DNA of 64,000 nucleotides from positions 57,317,560 through 57,381,559 of the forward strand of contig NC_134839.1 of the NCBI RefSeq assembly GCF_965363235.1, written 5' to 3'. The stretch is from Mytilus galloprovincialis (lineage: Eukaryota; Mollusca; Bivalvia; Mytilida; Mytilidae). Made by a program: the position numbers and the translations under genes. The notes beneath the pieces are model-generated. The model did no database searches, was not told the DNA's origin, and saw nothing but the letters and a program-made list of their open reading frames with translations. Below are positions 59,301 through 64,000 of this stretch, in pieces. How positions within the stretch are numbered: position 1 is the first letter of the stretch; each line of letters starts with the position of its first letter.

Positions 59301-62300
59301 TAAAATTTTTTTTGTTTTTTTTTTTACCATGAATAAACTTTTTTTTATTATTATTGATTGATATCAGCTCTGGATATTAATATTCTTAAAAGTGAAACTG
59401 TTGTAAGTGATGGTATAACAATTATTTAAAATAAATTCCTTAAATGATATGTGAAAAGAAAGTTTCATTTTATGTATCAAAATGTGTAACAAATGATTAT
59501 TTAAATCCCAACTTGAAGGCCTCCGATAGACTGAGTGAGCATAAAATCATCGCCCACGACAAACAGTTAAAGGTAAAATGTTCAGTACAATTACTAATAA
59601 ACGTTTTACTGTCGACCACACTGTTATGAATTTCGTTCTACTATATCTCATATGTTTTTAAAAAGAAATGGAAAGAACAGAATCCTATCATATATAAAGA
59701 ACAATTATTACAATCACATGAAATGAAATTTTAATTTTGTTTGCTGGTCAGTAAAGGTCATCTTAAAATCTAAATATACAATGTCACATGGTACAAATTG
59801 ACAAAAAAATAAAAGCACATGTGGTGTTTTTGTTTTGGTTGGAAGGCCGTTACTCTATTTAAATTATGAGTAGTTCGTATATATCATATATCAACATACA
59901 TTGAGGAAAAAAATATTAGTTTGAAAAAATGAATTTTTATGCCCCACCTACAATAGTATGGGGACATTATGTTTTCTGGTCTGTGGGTCCGTTCGTCCGT
60001 CTGTCCCGCTTCAGGTTAAAGTTTTTGGTCAAGGTAGTTTTTGATGAAGTTGAAGTCCAATCAACTTGAAACTTAGTACACATGTTCCCTATGTTATGAT
60101 CTTTCTAATTTGAATGCCAAATTAGAGTTTTACCCAAATTTCACGGTCCAATAAACATAAAAAATGATAGTGCGAGTGGGACATCCATGGACTATGGACA
60201 CATTCTTGTTTAGAACTTTTTCTGCAAATATATAGAAGTCAAATGTATAATATACTCTTTAAAATTCTTGGATTGTTAATTTATACTTTCGCTGACATAT
60301 TTGTTGCTAGGGAAAACGTTTACTGTTGGAGCATGCGTAGTCGCTGCCGTAGCTGGTGTAGTTGTGTTGGGAGCAACCGTTATAGGAATCATGAAGATAA
60401 AACAGAAAGGGGTAAGAATAAGACAAATTTCAAGTTTGGATAATTTAGTCAACTCTATGATTATCTTTCTTGTCAACGCGTCACGATCACTCTAAAATTG
60501 ACAGTACATAAAATTGAGAATGGAAGTGGGGAATGTGCCAAAGAGACAACAACCCGACCATAGAAAAAAACAACAACAGAAGGTCACCAACAGGTCTTCA
60601 ATGTAGCGAAAAATTCCCGCACCCGGAGGCGTCCTTCAGCTGGCCCCTAAACAAATATATACTAGTTCAGTGATAATGAACGCCATACTAATTTCCAAAT
60701 TGTACACAAGAAACTAAAATTAAAATAATACAAGACAAACAAAGGCCAGAGGCTCCTGACTTGGGACAGGCGCAAAAAACGCATAACTTTTTTCAAATGA
60801 ATTAATTGCATTTCAGTTTTATTTTCATTTTGTTTGTGTGTTTGGTATTAGAGCATTGGGCTCAGGTTTGAAATGAATTGGCAAATGGTTACTAAAAAGT
60901 AAAATCACAAAAATACTGAACTCAGAGGAAAATCTAATTGGAAAGTCTATAATCACATGGCAAAATCAAATGAGATAACACATAAAAAACGAATGGACAA
61001 CAATTGTCATATTCCTGACTTGGTACAGACATTTTCAAATTTATAAAATGGTGAATCATCAAATTCCGTTATATTTACAATGATGCGTTAACCTAAAGGA
61101 AAATCTAATAGAAAAGTCCATAATCACATGACAAAATTAAATGAGAAAACACATAAAAAACGAATGGACAACAACTGTCATATTCCTGACTTGGTACAGA
61201 CATTTTCAAATTTATAAAATGGTGAATCATCAAATTCCGTTATATATACAATGATGCGTTAACTAAAAGGACATAGTAAATAAAATAGTCAAAATATGGG
61301 TACAGCAGTCATCATTGTGTTACAATTTTAAAAGGAACAATTTAACAAAACACAAAAACAGGACGTCAGGAAATTTTATACGTCACATATATTTGTCGTT
61401 CAATGTATAAACAAACAATTTTAAAATTTCACATGATGTTAGCATAAAGGGTTAAAAAATCAAAAGTATGTAAGAATTATATTCAGAAAAAGACCTAGAT
61501 TTAAAATAGTCCAAAAGTTACATAGAATTTATAAGAATCCATAAATAGTTCATTCTACTACGCGATTGAATAATTTTGACGTTTGTGGTTCAACGTATTT
61601 TCTAATTCATAATAGAAATATATCATAATTAAGAATAAAATGCTATTTTTTGTAAATTTATTGGGGTGTAAAAGCGGTGACCGAAGTACATTTTGTATGC
61701 GGAAGCGCTTCATACTAAAACTGTGCACACGGTCAACGCTTTTACAACCCTATAAAGTTACAAAAAGGCATTCAATACTTATAATTACATTTTTACCTAT
61801 CGGATTATGAAAACACGCCTTTTGTCAAGTTTTTATTTCATTTACCTGTGCACTTTATTGTGGGACCTCGTGTCATCATGAATGAAAAGTTGCATTGTGT
61901 AATGCAATTGATTAAGGAATATCACGAGATTGCTAGTTAGCCAATCAGAATAACGTATTATAATGAAACATACATCTAATGTAATTATTGACATATAATA
62001 GAACAATATCATACTGACGGGATCTTTGAAAGTACAGAGTCACGTTATAAGAACCAAAGAACACACAAAAAGTCGCATATACAAAACAAACCTGCAAAAA
62101 ATGAAAGATAATACAAACACATTGACGAGATGTTTAAGAACGAGTAACGTTAAATGGATATCACATAAAACATTCTGCGTACTGATGTTGTTTATCATCT
62201 TAACAACGTGTTATATTAACAATAGAACAAAGACAAATGAAAGAACAATATAACACGTTGTTTAGATGATAAACAACATCAGTACGCAAAATCTTTACAT

Positions 62301-63101
62301 TCAGACCATCATGTATTATTTGTGAAGTTGATACGGAATATTTACCAACCAGGTCTTGGTACCTTCCGATGATTTTTTTAAAATCAGTACTAGTTTATTC
62401 TTATTTCATATTAGTTTCATTAACCAATGATACTGCCGATGAGCTAATTCATATGCATTTATTGGAAGTTCATGTGTGAAAGTTGCATCTGATTTGGCCA
62501 CAAAACGTGCAAATTTGCATTTGATGAACATCATTCAAAATCGTAATTCTTAAGATCTAAGACTCTCATATATTAGACGATATAATATAGTCCATCTTTT
62601 TAAGTTTTAACGACACATCTTTGAAATTCATTTCGACAGAAGTGAAAGGAAACTAAAAAAGAGGAAAGACAAATTTTGAACCTTTTCTTTGACAAATAAT
62701 CTTCATTTTTAAAGCGTCAAAATCGCTTATGCACCAGATGCTCGTTTCTCCTATTGAAGAATATGTAAACATCGAACATTACTTTATTTTCTAAGAGATA
62801 TTTCTTGAAAACTTACCATAGAAATTACCCACATAAATAATATGTTCAATTTAAGAGACAAAAGTATCAACGTTTATATCTTTTTAATTAAATCTGTAGT
62901 TATGAGTATACTTACGTAATTTGTTTCTGGTTCTAGAGAAATTCGAGTATAATATGCAGTTCGCATAATGTTGAAGATAGTTTGTCAAATGGTAAGCACG
63001 AAGTTAGCGGACTAACAAGTCTGAACAACTTTCTGAATAAGCCTCCAGGAAACTACCAGGTTGGAAGACTACGCAACAAACCACACAACAATCAGCATTA
63101 A
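38304..63101 (+). CDS. type I membrane receptor: two C-type lectin-like domains + PAN/apple domain (twelve exons, 571 aa)
   Basis: Twelve exons with fully consistent phases give 571 residues. Order: signal sequence (1-28, hydrophobic LILLFLICIFIG), lectin-like domain 1 (about 33-155), lectin-like domain 2 (about 159-276; VTWYTAENYC at 170-179, FWTGHSS at 212-218, three late cysteines 243/265/274), PAN/apple domain (279-362; C308-x3-C312-x9-C322-x11-C334), Ser/Thr/Asn-rich stalk (363-483, containing a duplicated 52-residue exon), membrane helix (about 488-511, GACVVAAVAGVVVLGATVIG) and a 60-residue cytoplasmic tail. Neither lectin domain has EPN/QPD or WND sugar-binding motifs, so calcium-dependent sugar binding is not predicted. 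Domain pairing and ligand are unknown; a surface recognition or adhesion role is inferred. Confidence 0.85.
38337..39775 (+). other. intron 1 of the lectin receptor (phase 0)
   Basis: It contains a CCTGTACCAA-family repeat copy at 38800-38990 and a CTCGCGAGTACTCGTGTACT motif cluster near 38445; otherwise AT-rich. Confidence 0.6.
38800..38990 (+). repeat. CCTGTACCAAGTCAG-family dispersed repeat
   Basis: ACCAGGTTCAATCCAACATT, GAAATGCCTGTACCAAAACA, AATATGACAGTTGTTTTTCC and GACTTTCCGTTTGAAATTTC appear in the order also seen (inverted) at 60890-61270 and (partial) at 50350-50470. Confidence 0.6.
39776..39824 (+). CDS. lectin receptor exon 2: signal-peptide core
   Basis: The acceptor CTTTCTTTTCAG precedes GTTGCACATACT. 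It encodes VAHTWLILLFLICIFI plus one base, giving the hydrophobic core of the signal sequence. Phase 0 in, phase 1 out. Confidence 0.75.
40098..40345. repeat. fragments of two dispersed repeat families
   Basis: GGTCGGGTTGTTGTCTCTTT with ATTCCCCATTTCCATTCTCA at 40098-40155 is the 3' end of the family at 30370. From 40165 the sequence (ATCTCGGTTACTGCTCCAAA, ATCACGTCCGTAAAATCTTC) is a diverged relative of 33100-33300. Confidence 0.5.
41565..41830 (-). repeat. CATACCACATCTTCTT-family dispersed repeat, inverted
   Basis: Starting AGGAGATGTGGTATGATTCA, it continues GCAACTATCC, GGCATTCAACAATGAGATAA, CAGCTGTAAAAGGCCTCGAA and AACGAAAAACAAAT-type blocks, the reverse of the order at 31090-31385. A short inverted piece is also at 40720-40800. 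Confidence 0.65.
42167..42345 (-). mobile_element. tRNA-derived SINE
   Basis: On the minus strand a tRNA-like head reads GTGGTCTAGCGGGACGG (A-box region, 42300-42316) and GAGTTCGAATCCCGGC (B-box region, 42243-42258). It is followed by a unique body ending near CGAAAGCAAATTTACAGATC. The spacing and promoter boxes fit a polymerase III SINE. The cloverleaf 3' side is degraded, so this is not a working tRNA gene. The last about 65 bases of its tail recur in the same orientation at 42604-42668. Confidence 0.75.
42604..42668 (-). repeat. second copy of the SINE tail
   Basis: ACAACTCGTCGAAAACATCA, ACCCAACAATGTTAGATCTG and TTTGCTTTCGCAAAT repeat the sequence at 42168-42232 almost exactly. The roughly 370 bases between the copies include the tRNA head. 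(AT)n runs abut both copies (42148-42167, 42669-42676). Confidence 0.8.
42738..43550. repeat. tandem CAGACGCGCG-family repeat (two copies)
   Basis: Copy 1 starts at 42738 and copy 2 at 43312, both GTTATCAAAGGTACCAGGAT, then ACACCAGACGCGCGTTT, a CATAAGACTCA segment, AAGTTGAAGAGCATT and GCCAAATACGGCTAAG. Copy 1 also carries the distal part (CTACTGGGCTGGTGATACCC, CCACTTGCAGTGGCATCGAC), and a 218-bp MITE is inserted in it. Other copies: 46345, 48060-48400, 50100 and 63886. Unclassified. Confidence 0.75.
42991..43208. mobile_element. 218-bp MITE, TA target site, nested in the repeat
   Basis: CTGTAAACCAACTTATTTTC at the left is mirrored at the right (GAAAATAAGTTGGTTTACAG), and TA flanks both sides (42989-42990, 43209-43210). 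The interior is full of CGCGAAA/TTTCGCG motifs. It is Tc1/mariner-like by target site and interrupts a copy of the CAGACGCGCG repeat, so it is younger than that copy. Confidence 0.9.
43825..43984 (+). CDS. lectin receptor exon 3: first half of lectin-like domain 1
   Basis: The acceptor TTTATTTTTAG precedes GTGTAAACGGG. It encodes residues 28-80, including VNGTIRCWQEDPT, QFCSARNSSLLYM and FQTTSLSDN. C50 followed by NSSLLYM fits the CxxxxxxLL stretch of the fold. N-glycosylation sites at N30 and N54. The donor is a perfect GTAAGT. Phase 1 in, phase 2 out. Confidence 0.85.
43985..45677 (+). other. intron 3 of the lectin receptor (phase 2)
   Basis: It holds a fragment of the CATACCACATCTTCTT family at 44620-44735 (GAAGGCCGTACAGTGACCTA to ATACCACATCTTCTTTTTT). 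Nothing else is recognised. Confidence 0.6.
45678..45910 (+). CDS. lectin receptor exon 4: second half of lectin-like domain 1
   Basis: A T-rich tract and TAG precede CCAAGTGTCATC. It encodes residues 81-158: SSWTNHHVKRQFF matches the WTG-type strand, then EASIFCIYA with C121, WVPSNC (W135, C140) and a C150-C151 pair. Phase 2 in, phase 1 out. Confidence 0.85.
46345..46450. repeat. CAGACGCGCG-family fragment
   Basis: AAACTTATCATAGATACCAG, then CGCCTGACGCGCGTTTCGTC and GAAGTTGAAGAGCAG, as in the copies at 42738 and 48340. Confidence 0.6.
46735..46925 (-). mobile_element. tRNA-derived SINE
   Basis: On the minus strand CACTGGTCTCTTGGTAGCAT resembles a polymerase III A box and GGGGTTCGAAATCCCGGA a B box, about 45 bases apart. 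A non-tRNA body follows (ending near GGAAAATGTGCCCGTGTAGG). The extra base in the B-box loop and lack of a full cloverleaf argue against a functional tRNA. Confidence 0.65.
47055..47202 (+). CDS. lectin receptor exon 5: first half of lectin-like domain 2
   Basis: The acceptor TTGAAACAG precedes AAGCTTTGAACG. It encodes residues 159-207: VTWYTAENYCSKEGSNLLNL is the classic start of a C-type lectin-like domain (TW..AE.YC...G..LL). Donor GG|GTAAGA. Phase 1 in, phase 2 out, the same as exon 3. Confidence 0.9.
47203..48963 (+). other. intron 5 of the lectin receptor (phase 2)
   Basis: CAGACGCGCG-family pieces lie at about 47620-47700 and 48060-48400 (TTGAAGTTGAAGAGCAGTGA to CGCCAGACGCGCGTTTCGTC). 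The open frame at 48633-48968 runs into exon 6 but is only partly real. Confidence 0.6.
48964..49175 (+). CDS. lectin receptor exon 6: second half of lectin-like domain 2
   Basis: The acceptor TTTGTTTCAG precedes GGTAACAAAG. It encodes residues 208-278: VTKFWTGHSSLEIF, then GCVYVIVENQ with C243, DSCNNTKDGFICLKP with C265 and C274, the closing cysteines of the fold. Donor CACAC|GTAAGT. Phase 2 in, phase 1 out, the same as exon 4. Confidence 0.9.
49176..50994 (+). other. intron 6 of the lectin receptor (phase 1)
   Basis: It holds a tandem duplication (49710-50118) that grades into inverted CAGACGCGCG-family sequence (50100-50250) and a CCTGTACCAAGTCAG piece (50350-50470). Long open frames here come from these repeats. 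Confidence 0.65.
49710..50118. repeat. duplicated ~180-bp segment, period ~232 bp
   Basis: CTATAGCTAGTCACCACTTC, AGTATGAATTATTCTAAATT and GTTCTTGTCCCA occur in order at 49749-49870 and 49979-50099. The copies are over 90 percent alike by eye and separated by about 50 unique bases (AATGTGACGCCATTTTGAGC). Confidence 0.75.
50995..51246 (+). CDS. lectin receptor exon 7: PAN/apple domain
   Basis: A T-tract and GCAG precede AATATATGTATT. It encodes residues 279-362 as one symmetric phase 1-1 exon. ISECEDECEEMMKNGYACIG, FNYNKANSSCQF and YTIRFDSDWISVDF follow the PAN/apple order: a C-x3-C helix, an aromatic GFNY strand, then a late cysteine. PAN modules bind proteins or sugars; the ligand here is unknown. 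Donor CATG|GTATGA. Confidence 0.85.
51247..53079 (+). other. intron 7 of the lectin receptor (phase 1)
   Basis: AT-rich. The open frames near 52009-52328 have no splice borders in the required phase 1 and no family resemblance. Nothing else is recognised. Confidence 0.55.
53080..53130 (+). CDS. lectin receptor exon 8: short stalk exon
   Basis: The acceptor TTTAATTGTAG precedes CTATTGCTGG. It encodes AIAGNYTPKQIAVSTSS with an N-glycosylation site (NYT); donor TCAG|GTGGGT. Phase 1-1. It is a linker between the PAN domain and the stalk; support comes from phase and borders rather than homology. Confidence 0.65.
53494..53649 (+). CDS. lectin receptor exon 9: stalk exon, copy A
   Basis: The acceptor TTTTCCATTTCAG precedes TAACTAATAATG; the donor is TTTTTAG|GTGAGA. 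It encodes residues 380-431 (52 aa, rich in Ser, Thr and Asn; ENTSDYPAATNNINTDTS), phase 1-1, with NTS and similar sites. Likely an extended glycosylated stalk. Confidence 0.85.
53954..54109 (+). CDS. lectin receptor exon 10: stalk exon, copy B
   Basis: Same borders, length and phase as exon 9. I count eight base differences in 156; only three change the residue (N to I at the third residue, N to D, A to T). It keeps an open frame and both splice sites, so transcripts may use one copy or both without loss of frame. Confidence 0.85.
54181..54478. mobile_element. ~295-bp insertion with a large internal palindrome
   Basis: Comparison with unit A places an inserted segment between GCATTTTATT and TTATTTTGAAGTTAAC, apparently with TTATT duplicated on both sides. 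Its right half is a hairpin: GGGTTATTGCATGAATATTG, GGGAATATTGTCCC and TATATTGCACTCG are mirrored by the sequence ending at 54468. Superfamily uncertain. Confidence 0.75.
54778..55040. mobile_element. inverted-repeat block with 31-bp internal repeats
   Basis: GAGCCTCCTCGTGGGGTTTT at the left is loosely mirrored by AAACCCCCATGAGGGGCCTC at the right. Inside, TTGTGATTATGTGATTCTAT is tandemly repeated with a 31-base period at about 54925-55010. It looks like a small non-autonomous element. Confidence 0.5.
55085..55250 (-). repeat. CATACCACATCTTCTT-family dispersed repeat, inverted
   Basis: AGGAGATGTGGTATAATTGC, TAGACAACTATCCACC, GGCCTTAAACAATGAGAAAA and AGTTGGCTATATAAGG follow the family order in reverse. 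Confidence 0.6.
57428..57539. mobile_element. 112-bp MITE with TGTTCCGGACC termini
   Basis: TGTTCCGGACCTTATGAGTA and the reverse complement of the right end (TGTTCCGGACCATATGAGTA) match over about 33 bases, continuing TTTGGACCATACG. Short, non-coding and hairpin-forming. Confidence 0.8.
57900..58010 (+). repeat. degenerate CATACCACATCTTCTT-family fragment
   Basis: GGTCGAAGGCCATACGGGGA, CTATAGCTTGATAACGCCTG and GATTGCCTATCACACTTCAT are a worn version of the family 3' half. Confidence 0.4.
59935..60215 (+). repeat. GCCCCACCTACAATAG-family dispersed repeat
   Basis: ATGCCCCACCTACAATAGTA, GGGACATTATGTTTTCTGGT, TCCGTTCGTCCGTCTGTCCC, CTTGAAACTTAGTACACATG and GGACTATGGACACATTCTTG are in the order I recognise from many mussel loci. 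The repeat ends GTTT. Non-coding. Confidence 0.7.
60311..60411 (+). CDS. lectin receptor exon 11: transmembrane helix
   Basis: The acceptor TTTGTTGCTAG precedes GGAAAACGTTT; the donor is AAAGG|GTAAGA. It encodes residues 484-517: GKTFTVGACVVAAVAGVVVL then GATVIGIMKIKQKG, a single membrane helix followed by a basic stop-transfer KIKQK. Phase 1 in, phase 0 out. The minus-strand frame here is a shadow. Confidence 0.85.
60510..60785 (-). repeat. GGGGCCAGCTGAAGGACGCC-family repeat, inverted
   Basis: TGAGAATGGAAGTGGGGAAT, AGGTCACCAACAGGTCTTCA, GGAGGCGTCCTTCAGCTGGC and GACTTGGGACAGGCGC are the reverse of 30548-30835. Confidence 0.7.
60890..61270 (-). repeat. CCTGTACCAAGTCAG-family repeat with internal tandem duplication (~174 bp)
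   Basis: Two successive near-identical units (about 60926-61099 and 61100-61270) share AATCTAAT, AAAAACGAATGGACAACAA, CATATTCCTGACTTGGTACA and GGTGAATCATCAAATTCCGT. The first part is the inverted family core; the second unit is a local duplication. Confidence 0.8.
61664..61756. repeat. inverted repeat GGGGTGTAAAAGCGGTGACC
   Basis: GGGGTGTAAAAGCGGTGACC is mirrored by GGTCAACGCTTTTACAACCC with a roughly 50-base centre (itself partly mirrored, TTTGTATGCGGAAGCGCTTC). Probably a small MITE. Confidence 0.6.
62175..62288. repeat. 114-bp hairpin with ~42-bp arms
   Basis: TGCGTACTGATGTTGTTTAT, CATCTTAACAACGTGTTATA and its near-exact complement TATAACACGTTGTTTAGATG, ATAAACAACATCAGTACGCA surround a loop of about 29 bases rich in A. 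It sits in intron 11 of the lectin receptor. Confidence 0.85.
62937..63101 (+). CDS. lectin receptor exon 12: cytoplasmic tail and stop
   Basis: The acceptor TTTCTGGTTCTAG precedes AGAAATTCGAGT. It encodes residues 518-571, beginning RNSSIICSSHNVEDSLSNG and including FLNKPPGNYQVGRLRNKPH, then TAA. The single tyrosine sits in PPGNYQVG. It has an internal strong donor (GTAAGC at 62992) and a weaker one (CAG|GTTGGA at 63060), so an alternative longer or different tail is possible. AATAAA lies 5 bases beyond the stop. Confidence 0.75.
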   Translation, partial: RNSSIICSSHNVEDSLSNGKHEVSGLTSLNNFLNKPPGNYQVGRLRNKPHNNQH

Positions 63102-63105
63102 CGAA

Positions 63106-63111
63106 AATAAA
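63106..63111 (+). promoter_or_regulatory. candidate polyadenylation signal
   Basis: AATAAA five bases after the receptor stop codon would give an extremely short 3' untranslated region. A later AATAAA at about 63815 would serve the alternative last exon. Confidence 0.4.
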
Positions 63112-63394
63112 ATGAATTCTTTAAAAATGCACCCTTGTGTTTTGAATAGGTCTTCTGTGGATTAAGATCTACATTTTGTCTACGATACAATGATTGATGA
63201 AGAAACATTTTTGTGAAGTGTGTTTCTGTAAATAAGGTTAGAGGTATTGTTATCTAAAACCAATTTAAGTCTTAACAGATTTGAAATGTGATATGGTTCA
63301 AGTCAGAAAAAAGCAAATTAGAATGAAAATGTAGTGTTCACTAGAATTTGAGATTAAAATGTATATATGACTTTCGTCTTCTGTCTTATATCAG

Positions 63395-63505
63395 GCATAT
63401 CGTTGGCTTCAAAAGATGACAATTTCACAAAGCTATACAAGTACATCGCAAATGTTTCCATCGCAGTCAGCGTATGGAGTTAATGAACAGGTTTATCATA
63501 GATGA
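63395..63505 (+). CDS. possible alternative last exon of the lectin receptor
   Basis: A very good acceptor (CTTTCGTCTTCTGTCTTATATCAG shortened: pyrimidine tract then ATATCAG) opens this segment. Joined in phase 0 to a CAG|GT donor at 63059/63060 it would add AYRWLQKMTISQSYTSTSQM then FPSQSAYGVNEQVYHR and a stop, a tail with four tyrosines. Joined to the stronger GTAAGC donor (phase 1) it would instead add GISLASKDDNFTKLYKYIAN and a short end. Either is speculative. Confidence 0.35.
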   Translation, partial: AYRWLQKMTISQSYTSTSQMFPSQSAYGVNEQVYHR

Positions 63506-63885
63506 ATTTTATTTCGAATGTCTTTCCTTCTATTGTGATATATTTTTTAATTAAGTCAAGTGCCAACACAAATAACTCAGGTTATGTTTATGTTATTGAC
63601 TCTTGCAATTCAGGAATGCAATGTATTTGGCACATTATAGCATTGTTATTTATGGTCATTAATAGCTTTACGCAGATTTATATATTTGTATTTTAATTCA
63701 TATTTTCGGTGTTTATGGTTCAAATCAAATAAGACCGTAAAAGCGAAGTTATCTTTGTTTTGCCGTTATTCATTATGGCGTCTAATGTAAGTCTTTTTTT
63801 TAAACCTCATGGTAAATAAAACTGGGCATGTGAAAATGCAAAACATGTTGAACCAAAATAAGTGTCAAGCTGTATGGTTACATAA
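63506..63885. other. 3' flanking DNA, nothing recognised
   Basis: AT-rich sequence with an open frame (63502-63696) of no recognisable family. Confidence 0.4.
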
Positions 63886-64000
63886 ATAGTTATCAAAGGT
63901 ACCAGGATTATAATTTAGTACGTCAGACGCGCGTTTCGTCTACATAAGACTCATCAGTGACGCTCATATCAAAATATTTGTAAAGCCAAACAAGTACAAA
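63886..64000. repeat. CAGACGCGCG-family repeat, running off the window
   Basis: AGTTATCAAAGGTACCAGGA, CGTCAGACGCGCGTTTCGTC, ACATAAGACTCATCAGTGAC and AAGCCAAACAAGTACAAA: a well-kept copy truncated by the window end. Confidence 0.75.

Larger units (their letters stand above)
54110..60310 (+). other. intron 10 of the lectin receptor (phase 1)
   Basis: A 6.2-kb intron. It carries the insertion at 54181-54478, an inverted-repeat block at 54778-55040, dispersed repeats (55085-55250, 57900-58010, 59935-60215) and a MITE (57428-57539). Long AT-rich stretches elsewhere contain nothing I recognise; a further small phase 1-1 exon cannot be excluded. Confidence 0.6.
60412..62936 (+). other. intron 11 of the lectin receptor (phase 0)
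   Basis: Filled largely by repeats: 60510-60785, 60890-61270, 61664-61756 and the hairpin 62175-62288. Open frames such as 62026-62253 fall in repeats. Confidence 0.65.

Noticed and set aside
59367-59401. Small extra exon of the lectin receptor (ALDINILKSETV)
   Set aside because: It has an acceptor and a GTAAGT donor, but phase 1 in and 0 out, which would break the join to the membrane exon (phase 1).
1-64000. LTR retroelements, Polintons or other virus-like insertions
   Set aside because: I found no long terminal repeats, capsid, integrase or protein-primed polymerase signatures. The only reverse-transcriptase remnant is of LINE type.

Overview
The window looks like nuclear DNA of a marine bivalve, most likely a mussel of the Mytilus type. 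The evidence is very AT-rich sequence, short exons separated by kilobase introns with GT..AG borders, and many copies of dispersed repeats that I recognise from mussel genomes. These include the block with the CAGACGCGCGTTTCGTC core, the block ending CATACCACATCTTCTT, and the GGGGCCAGCTGAAGGACGCC block. No rRNA, CRISPR or bacterial-type gene is visible. The species assignment rests on memory of repeat families, not on a search.

Three multi-exon genes could be assembled by reading exons with matching splice phases. (1) Minus strand, 21747 to 8059, six exons, 414 residues: a p67phox/NOXA1-like NADPH oxidase activator. It has the N-terminal TPR Rac-binding region and an activation-domain-like segment. 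Where vertebrate p67phox has SH3 and PB1 domains it has a 200-residue proline-rich tail and then stops. (2) Plus strand, 27401 to 35161, four exons, 167 residues: a small secreted Ly6/uPAR (three-finger) protein with a signal peptide, 12 cysteines, the CC-x4-CN end motif and a GPI-attachment tail. (3) Plus strand, 38304 to 63101, twelve exons, 571 residues: a type I membrane receptor with two divergent C-type lectin-like domains, a PAN/apple domain, a Ser/Thr/Asn-rich stalk, one membrane helix and a short cytoplasmic tail. One stalk exon has recently been duplicated in tandem.

Layout: 1-8058 is repeat-rich flanking DNA. It holds a 26-bp tandem array, a 320-bp tandem duplication, and a 1-kb inverted-repeat element ending 77 bp beyond the oxidase-activator stop codon. 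8059-21747 is the oxidase-activator gene. 21748-27400 is the head-to-head intergenic gap with LINE fragments. 27401-35161 is the Ly6 gene, with a hAT-like element in intron 1 and a Harbinger-like MITE in intron 3. 35162-38303 is intergenic. 38304-63101 is the lectin receptor, whose introns are full of MITEs, tRNA-derived SINEs and tandem duplications. 63102-64000 holds a possible alternative last exon and another dispersed repeat.

The three genes do not form an operon or an obvious pathway. All are plausible surface or immune-type functions (reactive-oxygen control, GPI surface protein, lectin receptor), but neighbourhood alone does not show that they act together. The most novel points are the SH3/PB1-less oxidase activator, the lectin-lectin-PAN receptor built from symmetric exon modules, and the near-identical duplicated stalk exon with a later insertion beside only one copy.
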